From contig JABAKD010000003.1 in NCBI GenBank assembly GCA_012845835.1, forward strand, positions 4,494,870 to 4,558,869: a stretch of 64,000 nt of DNA, given 5' to 3'. The DNA is from Undaria pinnatifida (lineage: Eukaryota > Sar > Phaeophyceae > Laminariales > Alariaceae). Below are positions 57,138-64,000 of this stretch, in pieces (positions within the stretch are counted from its first letter, which is position 1; every line of letters begins with the position of its first letter). Both the position numbers and the translations under genes were made by a program. The notes below the pieces were generated by a model. It ran no database searches, was not told the DNA's origin, and worked only from the letters and a program-made list of their open reading frames with translations.

Positions 57138-57579
57138 GCTGGTATATGGAACCTGGTCTCTCACGGGGTCCCGGAGTCGAAGTGGAGAGGGTGGTCCCGG
57201 AGGTCTGGTACTCGTCGCGGATGGTCGGTAGTCGGAGCGGAGAGGTCGTCGCAGAGCTGAAGTCGAAGCGGAGAGGGCGTCGCGGTGCTGAGGTCCCTTG
57301 ACGATCGTTCTCAACAGCGAACGCGACTGATAACCTTTCTTTCTTATATGTAGCAAGGAGATGCTAAGCCAGAGCTAGAGTGACGGTGGGCATATGCCCT
57401 TCGTCATGCGGCGGGATCATCTTTCGGTGGCTGACCTTCCGGGGACGGGTCAACGCCGTCTATGACGGGTGACGCCGTTTGCGACCCGGGATCGTGTGTT
57501 GCCTGACCGGTGACGTGTCCTCTCGCGCATGCGTGTACGCGATCTACGATAGGTATCTACGACCCTGTCTTCCACATCA
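57138..57579 (-). repeat. proposed 3' LTR of the young gypsy element
   Basis: On the minus strand, AGAGGGGGG is directly followed by TGATGTGGAAGACAGG, the classic join of polypurine tract and LTR start (57580/57579). Within the LTR there is a TATA-like CATATAAG (57343-57350) and, in the U5 side, three copies of a CTCTCCGCTTCGACT-like motif. The other end is placed at ...TATACCAGCA (57138) because of the CA; an end at ...GATACTCA (57109) is also possible. The partner LTR is not in the window, so boundaries are provisional. Confidence 0.45.
57343..57350 (-). promoter_or_regulatory. TATA-like box in the gypsy LTR
   Basis: CATATAAG on the minus strand, about 230 bp inside the proposed LTR start, a usual place for the U3 promoter. 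Confidence 0.4.
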
Positions 57580-58249
57580 CCCCCCTCTGTATTCGCTGCA
57601 AGCCCATCTTAGCTAAGGATGGTTTTGTAGCGGTCATCGGGAGGATGACAATTTTAGGAAACGGGGTGTCGATTTATCGGATCGAGACACAGCAGCTGTT
57701 ATATGCGTGCATCCACTCCTTATAACTGACGTGTTTAGCAAACACGGGTGTGAAACACCGGGCCAGCGAAGATGTTTACATTTTCGAGCTTGCATGCTGA
57801 CAGCGTGTACTGGAGTTGTATGGGGTTTCCAAATATTATCTCAACGCACGTATTCCGTGTGGCCACACGTACTGGTGCGCCCCTCGTGGTTGCTGTTCTG
57901 GGAACCACGGGCAGCAAAATTGTTTAGTGATTTCTCTTTTGTGGGCGGGTCCGCCTAGATATTCTCACTCGGAGTCAGCTCAGTTAATCTAGGTGAATCA
58001 ACGTGTGACTTCGTTTTAGGTGGGGTGGAGTCGCGTGAAGCTCCTTTCCCTGTGTGTTTAGTGTTCGAACAATTTTGTTTGTGGCTAGACGGTGGTGTTG
58101 CTGTTTTGTCCCGTTTGGAAAGGAGTGCCGGGCACGGGCGTGAATTGTCACGCTTCTTACAGCCTCTCTCCGTTGGGTACAACAATTTTCTTAACGTCTC
58201 CTTGCCCCCGGCTATTCCCACCGGAATGCCGGGTAGAGTGCCCGTCAGA
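57580..58249 (-). other. 3' untranslated region and polypurine tract of the gypsy element
   Basis: Between the pol stop and the LTR, about 660 bp without a convincing frame. The polypurine tract AGAGGGGGG occupies 57580-57588. Confidence 0.5.
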
Positions 58250-61200
58250 TCATGGTCGACACGAGTGTGTACTGCCATGCCTGCTGGTGCTACTCTCATC
58301 ACCGTTGTTGACTCTTGTGCTTACAGCTGAGTCAACTGTGTTAGCCAGCTTGTTCGTTATTCGGTTACGCCGCGGAGCATCTGAGACTATTTTGCGCTGT
58401 CTCAGTTCGTGCTCGTCCCTGCCTACTATACGCTTCCGTTTCCCGAGAGAAGGGAGGGGGGGCGGAGCAGGTGAGGTTATCGCGAGTTGCAAACCCTTTT
58501 GGGCTCGGTATGCGGCGATCAATTCGTGACATTGGGGTATTTCGTCCGCGCGATACTCGAGGTCGGATTCAGGGCCGTAACCTCGGAGTCTTAGGCGGTA
58601 CTTGTAGTTGTGGGGGCTTGGTCTGCCAGGTCCCCTTTTATTATCTACTACCCTGTCTACGAAGTAGGACTCAATTTTGGGTTGAGCCGCGTCTGGATGG
58701 TCCAACTCGGGTAAGGGAATGGGCTTCCCTAAAAACAATTCCGCCAGCTTCTCAAATTGAGGTGCGGGTGGTGTTTCCCGTTGATGGTAGGGCTTTATAT
58801 GGGCTAGGTGGACTGACACTTCTCGGGTGTCGTTCGTTAGTCGTACTCTATACACCACTGGTGATAATTGGGAGCAGACGACATACGGTCCTCGCCATGG
58901 TAATAGCAGCTTTGGGTTGGGCCCATCCGAATCCTGGTACGGTCTGTACACGAGTACTTCCTGTCCAGGTTTGAACACCGGGTACGGTTTAAGTTTGCTA
59001 TTTTGGTCTGCCTGCTTGTCTGCACGCTCGGTTAAGTTTCGGCGTGCGAGCTCAAAGGCGATTTGCAAATTGTCCCGTGTGTTTTGTGCGAGTTTGTCGG
59101 TGTCTGCTGTTCTTCCTACATGAGGAATACCGAGGATTATATCGACTGGGAGTCGGGGTTGTCGTCCGAACATTAAGAAGAATGGTGTCTCATGCATCGT
59201 TGCACTAAAGCTAGTGTTGTGCGCTAGCTGTACGAACGGTAAGAGAGTGGCCCAGTTGCTTTGATCGATTGCACTGTGCATTGCTAGCATGCTGTGCATC
59301 GTTGAGTGTACCCGTTCGGACACTGAATTACCCTGCGGCCGGTACGGCGTTGTGCGGGTCTTTTTGTATCCGAGTATTTGTTGCAGCTGGTATATCACCT
59401 TATTCTCGAATTCGGGGCCTTGATCACTATGCAAGGTTTCTGGTGGGCCGAAAATGCTGATTATTCTCTCGATTATGGCATTGGCTACTGTTTCGGCCGT
59501 TTTATTACGTACCGGCAGCAGTACCGCAAACCTCGTCAGGTGGTCCATCATGGAGAGAACGTATTTGCATTCGATCCCTGCGGCTGAAGTTGATACCGAT
59601 TTGTACTCTACTAAGTCAACCGATATTCGTTGAAATGGCCGCTCGACAGGTAAATGGCCTGTCGGGAGCTTGGGTCTGTTGTGTGCTGTTTTTCGTCGTT
59701 GACAAGCTTGGCATTTTTCGCACCACTCTCGTACGTCGCGGCTGATGGTGGGCCACCAATATTTCTGGCGGATTTTTTCATAAGTCGGGCGAGATGCGAG
59801 GTGTCCTCCGGATAGAACGTGATCGTGGTAGGCGTGCAGAATTAATCCAACAAGGGCCTCCGGTACTACGAGTTGATCGCGGAAGGTGCTTCGTTTTCGA
59901 AGATATCCCGGAAGGTACGACTTAAACAACAGCCCGTCCTGCACTGAATAGTAAGACATGGTTGTTTTCGTTTCTTTTTCGGGTAATGGTGCGTCTGCGT
60001 GCTGTATGTAATCGATGTACCGCCCGTACTCTACCCTTTGTGCTGAGCGGAGTTTTTCTTGATCGACGGACATGAAAACATTTGTCGCGCTCACGAATAC
60101 TGATTTCACACTAAAGAGCTCTCTATCGCTGCGTACTGGTTCTAGGTTATCCAGTTTGTCGGCTGAGATCTGATACGGTCGGGGGACACGAGCTGTTTGT
60201 AGCTTGGGGTCATCTGGTACATTGCGGCAAATGGGCGCGAGGGACGGCACAGCTACTTCTTGCTGGTGCTCGAACGCAAACATTCGTGAAAGCGTGTCCG
60301 GTACGACGTGCAGTTTGCCTGGTTTGTGTTGGACGGTGAAGTCAAAAGACTGTAATGCTATTGCCCAGCGTGTTAACATGTTCGATGTATCTTGCATGGA
60401 GTATAGGTATCGCAGGGCCGCGTGATCTGTCACACACACAAAATGTCGTCCCCATAAATAAGGCCGCCAGTGCTGGATGGCCAAGACCACAGCATAACAT
60501 TCTTTGAGCGTAGCGGAGTAGTGGCGCTGGCTGTCGTTGAAGCGTTGACTAAAGTATGCGATTTTAACGAGGTCATCGTCTTTCTGCTGGGCGAGGAAGG
60601 CACCTGCACCTGCTTCTGAAGCGTCAACGTGTATCGCAAAGTCTTTAGAAAAATCGGGAAATTGAAGTACGGGCGCCTGAGTGAGTAATTGTTTCACTGT
60701 TGCGTACGCCTGATCGTGTTCTGGTCTCCAACGTTTAGCAACTTCTTTGGCGGCCTCGTTTTTCGTGAGGGCTACCAGGGGTGCTATGATACCGGCTAAG
60801 TTAGGTATAAACTTGCGTACAAAGTTAACCATTCCTAGCACTGACCGCAACTCCTTTATGGTTTTAGGCGTCGGCAAGTCAACTATAGCCTTTACGCGAT
60901 CCTCACCGATCCGAATACCGTCGGCCGTCAGTATGTGTCCTAGGTATTTAACTTCTCGGGGGCCAAACTGTACTTTCGATGGTTTGAGGGTGAGGCCGGC
61001 TGCTTGCAAGGCTTTGAACATATTTTCGAGTAGCTGTAAGTGGCCTGTCCAGGTAGATGAACAACATATACAGTCGTCCATATAAACCAAGAGCCCACTT
61101 TTTGGACCAAAATGTGCAAAAGCTAGTGACATGATTCGCGAGAACAGAAACGGCGCGTTAGCTATACCGAACGGTAGGCGTTTGAAAACCCACTTTCCGT

Positions 61201-63076
61201 TCTGCGTGACAAAAGCAGTTTTATCTTGTTCGCTCTCTGCTACTGGTATTTGGTGGTAAGCATTTTGTACGTCACACACAGTTATATAACGTGCTCCTCC
61301 GACCGTGTCAAGGTGGCTTTCTAAGTTAGGCATAGGCCACGATTTTTTGATCAGATTCTTATTTATGGTCGACCTGTAATCTACGCAGAACCGTGGAGTG
61401 CCGTCTGATTTTGCGACAATAGTTACTGCGGAACCCCAGGGACTAGGGCGCTGTTCAATGATTCCTTCTTGTTCCATCTGGTTCACGCACTTGTCGATAG
61501 TTTCCTGTACGCGAGGGTTTGCACGGTACGGGGTTCTATTTACAGGCCGTGTTCCTGGTTCAAGAGGAAACGTTGCTTCGGCCAGGGTACATTTACCTAG
61601 CTCTTGAGGCGACAAGGAAAAAACGCTGCGATATTTCGTGCATAGAGTCAGTACTTGTTCGCATTCGGCAGGTGTAAACGTGGTTTTATCAAATGCTCGA
61701 GTAAGTGCTGCACGAAGCTCGTTACGCGTGGATTCCGTTGTCTTGCTGTCTGTTTGAATTGCACTGGTCGTTTTGTTCAGGGCTACCGATACGGGCGCAA
61801 TGTGACCTAGTAAGGTATTGCGTTTCAAGTATACGTATTGGTGGGACGGGTTCGCGATCTGGACTACTGCTGTTTTATCAGCGGCCGACCAGTGACTCAC
61901 TGTACGAGCAACTATCATATTTTGAAAAGCTTCAGGTACGGCGGACGATTCGATGTCTTCGAACGTGACGATGAGTGGTTCAATGAGTGCAGCAGTGGTT
62001 TCTGTGGGTGCTGTCGCTGACACTACTTGTACTGCCATCTCACTCTCGGGGGGGATGCAGCATTTGTGTCGCAACAAGACAGGCACAGACTCTACATCAG
62101 TGTTAACTGTGACCACGGAGCACTGAGCTGTCGCAGTGTTCTCGGGGCGCGCTGTAAAGTCTACTCTACGATGAGATGCTTTGATCGTCACTTGAGAGGT
62201 TTTGAATGACAATTGCTCTGTACTCCAGTCGAGGACACCTCCGAAGGCGCCCATGATGGTGTTATCGAGTAGCATAATGTCTGGCCCTAACGAGGGCAAT
62301 ACGAGCGCTTCGACTGGTAGGGTAATATCTCCTAGCGTAAGTTGAAAGCGAACATATCCTAAAATTTTGAGAGGCGACCCATCAGCACTGCTGAGGTTGA
62401 TCGCTCCCGGGGGCACTGCAAAAATTTGAGTGTCTTTCATTGTGGGATGTGTCTGTACAAAGTGAACAGATATGCATGGTACATCGGTCGCGGTGTCAAT
62501 CGGGACATTGTGCGCCGGATAATCATTAACTCTGGCGTTTACTCGTACGCGCTTTGACGTAGAGCTGAGAGCTGTGGGATATCTGGGATACCCACTCATG
62601 GCAGACGCGTGGAAAGCATCAAAGTGCGTTTCCCGGTTAGCGTTGCATGATAATAAAACATGATGTTTAATTTTCTCATTTAATTTGCGGGACGCAGCAG
62701 AAACATACAACGCTTGTGGTACCATGGAAGGTGAAAACGTATCATTCCGACGTTGACTACTCTTCTCGACTCTGCTTGCTGCTTCTACGGCTGGTCCAAC
62801 TCCACGCGGTACTGCTAGAACACTCGGAACCTGCTGCTTATTTTCTAAGTCTGTTACAGTATTCGACTGGTTGTCTGCATGTACTTGTTTCGCATGGGTA
62901 CTCGCCAGAGGGGTGGAGCTCTTTGTTCGGCCACACTTATCCCTCCTCTTACTACTAGGTCTACCGGCACTTGCCACGGCTACGCTAGCTGATCGTGCTA
63001 TCGTTTCTACCGCGGGTTTGGTGATCCTAGTTTGCCTACTCCCCGAACCGGTTTGAGGTAACCGGCGCGGGCCCCG
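58250..63076 (-). CDS. gypsy Pol polyprotein (protease, RT, RNase H, integrase, chromodomain-like tail)
   Basis: Continuous frame from just after the gag stop to TGA at 58250; 1575 residues counted from a GTG at 62977 (no ATG nearby, so it is probably made by readthrough). Numbering from there: protease with D-T-A-T at 161-164 instead of D-T-G-A/S, then GPDIMLLDNTIM. RT 480-690 with Asp569 (VCDVQNAYHQI) and YMDD at 632-635. RNase H with Asp785, Glu826, Asp851 and Asp894. Integrase zinc finger His1053, His1059, Cys1089, Cys1092. Catalytic triad Asp1121, Asp1185, Glu1221 (exactly 35 residues between the last two). GPY/F motif WRGPY at 1361-1365. Chromodomain-like segment about 1436-1490 (YKYRLRLRGYGPESDLEYRA) lacking the usual Trp-Glu-Pro. 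Basic GKRKR at 1512. All catalytic residues of RT, RNase H and integrase are present. Confidence 0.92.
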   Translation of the reverse strand, partial: RGPRRLPQTGSGSRQTRITKPAVETIARSASVAVASAGRPSSKRRDKCGRTKSSTPLASTHAKQVHADNQSNTVTDLENKQQVPSVLAVPRGVGPAVEAASRVEKSSQRRNDTFSPSMVPQALYVSAASRKLNEKIKHHVLLSCNANRETHFDAFHASAMSGYPRYPTALSSTSKRVRVNARVNDYPAHNVPIDTATDVPCISVHFVQTHPTMKDTQIFAVPPGAINLSSADGSPLKILGYVRFQLTLGDITLPVEALVLPSLGPDIMLLDNTIMGAFGGVLDWSTEQLSFKTSQVTIKASHRRVDFTARPENTATAQCSVVTVNTDVESVPVLLRHKCCIPPESEMAVQVVSATAPTETTAALIEPLIVTFEDIESSAVPEAFQNMIVARTVSHWSAADKTAVVQIANPSHQYVYLKRNTLLGHIAPVSVALNKTTSAIQTDSKTTESTRNELRAALTRAFDKTTFTPAECEQVLTLCTKYRSVFSLSPQELGKCTLAEATFPLEPGTRPVNRTPYRANPRVQETIDKCVNQMEQEGIIEQRPSPWGSAVTIVAKSDGTPRFCVDYRSTINKNLIKKSWPMPNLESHLDTVGGARYITVCDVQNAYHQIPVAESEQDKTAFVTQNGKWVFKRLPFGIANAPFLFSRIMSLAFAHFGPKSGLLVYMDDCICCSSTWTGHLQLLENMFKALQAAGLTLKPSKVQFGPREVKYLGHILTADGIRIGEDRVKAIVDLPTPKTIKELRSVLGMVNFVRKFIPNLAGIIAPLVALTKNEAAKEVAKRWRPEHDQAYATVKQLLTQAPVLQFPDFSKDFAIHVDASEAGAGAFLAQQKDDDLVKIAYFSQRFNDSQRHYSATLKECYAVVLAIQHWRPYLWGRHFVCVTDHAALRYLYSMQDTSNMLTRWAIALQSFDFTVQHKPGKLHVVPDTLSRMFAFEHQQEVAVPSLAPICRNVPDDPKLQTARVPRPYQISADKLDNLEPVRSDRELFSVKSVFVSATNVFMSVDQEKLRSAQRVEYGRYIDYIQHADAPLPEKETKTTMSYYSVQDGLLFKSYLPGYLRKRSTFRDQLVVPEALVGLILHAYHDHVLSGGHLASRPTYEKIRQKYWWPTISRDVREWCEKCQACQRRKTAHNRPKLPTGHLPVERPFQRISVDLVEYKSVSTSAAGIECKYVLSMMDHLTRFAVLLPVRNKTAETVANAIIERIISIFGPPETLHSDQGPEFENKVIYQLQQILGYKKTRTTPYRPQGNSVSERVHSTMHSMLAMHSAIDQSNWATLLPFVQLAHNTSFSATMHETPFFLMFGRQPRLPVDIILGIPHVGRTADTDKLAQNTRDNLQIAFELARRNLTERADKQADQNSKLKPYPVFKPGQEVLVYRPYQDSDGPNPKLLLPWRGPYVVCSQLSPVVYRVRLTNDTREVSVHLAHIKPYHQRETPPAPQFEKLAELFLGKPIPLPELDHPDAAQPKIESYFVDRVVDNKRGPGRPSPHNYKYRLRLRGYGPESDLEYRADEIPQCHELIAAYRAQKGLQLAITSPAPPPLPSLGKRKRIVGRDEHELRQRKIVSDAPRRNRITNKLANTVDSAVSTRVNNGDESSTSRHGSTHSCRP

Positions 63077-63090
63077 TCACGTTTTTTTTG
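63074..63090 (-). promoter_or_regulatory. probable stop-codon readthrough site between gag and pol
   Basis: The gag stop reads ACG TGA CGG on the minus strand. TGA followed by C is the leakiest common stop context in eukaryotes, and pol continues in the same frame with no ATG in the following 33 codons. Eight consecutive A lie 2 bases before the stop (63082-63089). Confidence 0.6.
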
Positions 63091-64000
63091 TGACTACGAT
63101 GCCGTCGCGCTCGTGCATTTTGGCGAGCCTGCAGTCTGGGCGCGAGTGCGAGTTTCGGTGGCGGCACATCGGGTAGTCGCATTCGTCGCCCGACGCTACT
63201 TTCGGCTTCCTACTCCTACCCGCATCGCTACCCGGCGACCTGCCTCGCTTGTCGGTCGAGCCATAAGTCGCTGGTTCGAAGGTCACTCTTCGCTCTCGGC
63301 CTCGCGCCGCCGTCAGGTTGGACGAGATGGCTTTCTCAAGTTTTGCCATCGACGTTATTAGCTGTCGGTTGGGCCCGGGAGATGTGCCAGCGACGGCCGA
63401 AGCATATGTGGTCGGGGAGGGGGTGGGGGCCGCGCGTAAGGCGTTGGTCTCATGTTTCTTGGCGCGAGTCCGTGAGGCTTGGTATGTGAGAGAGGGGTCT
63501 TCGCGAATGAGTTCTAGACGTACGTGCGGAATTAGGCCGGCTTCGAAAGATGCCATGAGCGATGTTTGCCATGCATGTTGGTATGGCGAGACGTTGACAG
63601 GAGCGGTTCGTTTTGCTTCGGCTAGGAGGCGCGCGTATGCTTGAGTTACACGCAGTCCGTAAGAGTCGACGGATTCACTACTGCTTTGCTTTAGGGTAGA
63701 GACGGTGCGAGCGAGGAGGACGATGCGGTTCACGGGGCTAAACAGATTTGTGAAAGCATTCACCCACTCCTTCCAGTTGCGTGGTGCTCTGACGTCTACC
63801 GCTTCCGTGTTCAGTTGGGCCAGCTCTTTGTCTGTGCGCCACTCTAACGTACCACACTGGATTTGGTTCATGGTGCTAGCTGCGTGGTCGGCTACCAAGT
63901 ATGCCAGGTATCTCACAGCGTGGCGATCGATAACCGAGTCCGAGGCGCCGTCAGGGACGTGCAAGCGAATGTGAGCGTGAAAGAGCGCCATGATTTCGGG
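63077..64000 (-). CDS. gypsy Gag, N terminus beyond the window
   Basis: Open from the window edge to TGA at 63077-63079; 304 residues from the first visible ATG (63991), and still open before it, so the true start may be further upstream. It contains a capsid-like stretch (SVDSYGLRVTQAYARLLAEA, then FEAGLIPHVRLELIREDPSL), a Pro/Ser/Thr linker, and a C-terminal zinc-knuckle variant CDYPMCRHRNSHSRPDC (CX4CX5HX4C, residues 271-287), looser than the usual CX2CX4HX4C. It lies in the same frame as pol, separated only by the stop. Confidence 0.85.
   Translation of the reverse strand, partial: PEIMALFHAHIRLHVPDGASDSVIDRHAVRYLAYLVADHAASTMNQIQCGTLEWRTDKELAQLNTEAVDVRAPRNWKEWVNAFTNLFSPVNRIVLLARTVSTLKQSSSESVDSYGLRVTQAYARLLAEAKRTAPVNVSPYQHAWQTSLMASFEAGLIPHVRLELIREDPSLTYQASRTRAKKHETNALRAAPTPSPTTYASAVAGTSPGPNRQLITSMAKLEKAISSNLTAARGRERRVTFEPATYGSTDKRGRSPGSDAGRSRKPKVASGDECDYPMCRHRNSHSRPDCRLAKMHERDGIVVTKKT

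Larger units (their letters stand above)
57138..64000 (-). mobile_element. Ty3/gypsy retrotransposon, apparently intact, 5' end outside the window
   Basis: Minus-strand element with a 3' LTR (57138-57579, proposed), a polypurine tract, a single long pol frame and gag, all in order. No frameshift is visible across 5.7 kb of coding sequence, so it is much younger than the two other LTR elements here. The gag start, primer-binding site and 5' LTR lie beyond 64000. Confidence 0.85.

Overview
This window looks like a repeat-rich, gene-poor stretch of a nuclear eukaryotic genome. It has LTR retrotransposons of both the Ty3/gypsy and Ty1/copia types, tRNA-derived SINE-like copies, short inverted-repeat elements, TTAGGG-type telomeric motifs inside an array, and a split gene with GT-AG introns. 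The combination, and the chromodomain gypsy relic, would fit a stramenopile alga such as a brown alga. That placement is an inference of low confidence; nothing here is a taxonomic marker. No bacterial operons, CRISPR arrays or rRNA were seen. Layout: 0.4-4.0 kb is a complete but internally deleted gypsy element with LTRs and a 4-bp target duplication. 6.6-7.4 kb is a broken Arg/Ser/Gly-rich reading frame. 8.0-8.3 kb is a CATGG-rich low-complexity tract. 8.6-13.0 kb holds several copies of an about 250-bp inverted-repeat element (family B). On the minus strand between 11.67 and 14.67 kb lie four phase-0 exons that splice into most of an alpha-carbonic anhydrase. All active-site residues I can check are present, and family B copies sit in its 1.8-kb last intron. 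A decayed duplicate exon lies at 15.3 kb, and a secreted Temptin-like fragment on the same strand at 19.3-19.66 kb. A 27-bp coding-phase minisatellite is at 15.5-16.0 kb. From 20 kb on the dominant component is family A, a dispersed non-coding repeat up to about 1.7-2 kb long. I see at least a dozen copies on both strands. They share one AT-rich end, are cut off at variable points on the other side, and carry very long G/C homopolymers at the joints between modules. I read it as a 5'-truncating retroposon. Its longest copy begins with a tRNA-like A box and is interrupted by a family B element flanked by a 5-bp duplication. 27.5-29.3 kb has two arrays of one short repeat. 30.8-31.76 kb is a palindromic GGAAGCTTCC array containing two TTAGGG blocks about 304 bp apart. 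32.4-33.1 kb has two direct 220-230 bp repeats around a 247-bp core (TRIM-like). 42.6-47.7 kb is a complete but decayed copia element with paired 307-bp LTRs. 54.4-55.0 kb is a 591-bp TAC/TGC microsatellite. 57.1-64.0 kb (minus strand) is a young gypsy element whose gag and pol lie in one frame separated only by a UGA codon in a TGA-C context. Its 5' end runs off the window. The window is mainly a record of nested transposition around a few secreted-protein gene remnants; the carbonic anhydrase is the only plausibly functional host gene I can support.
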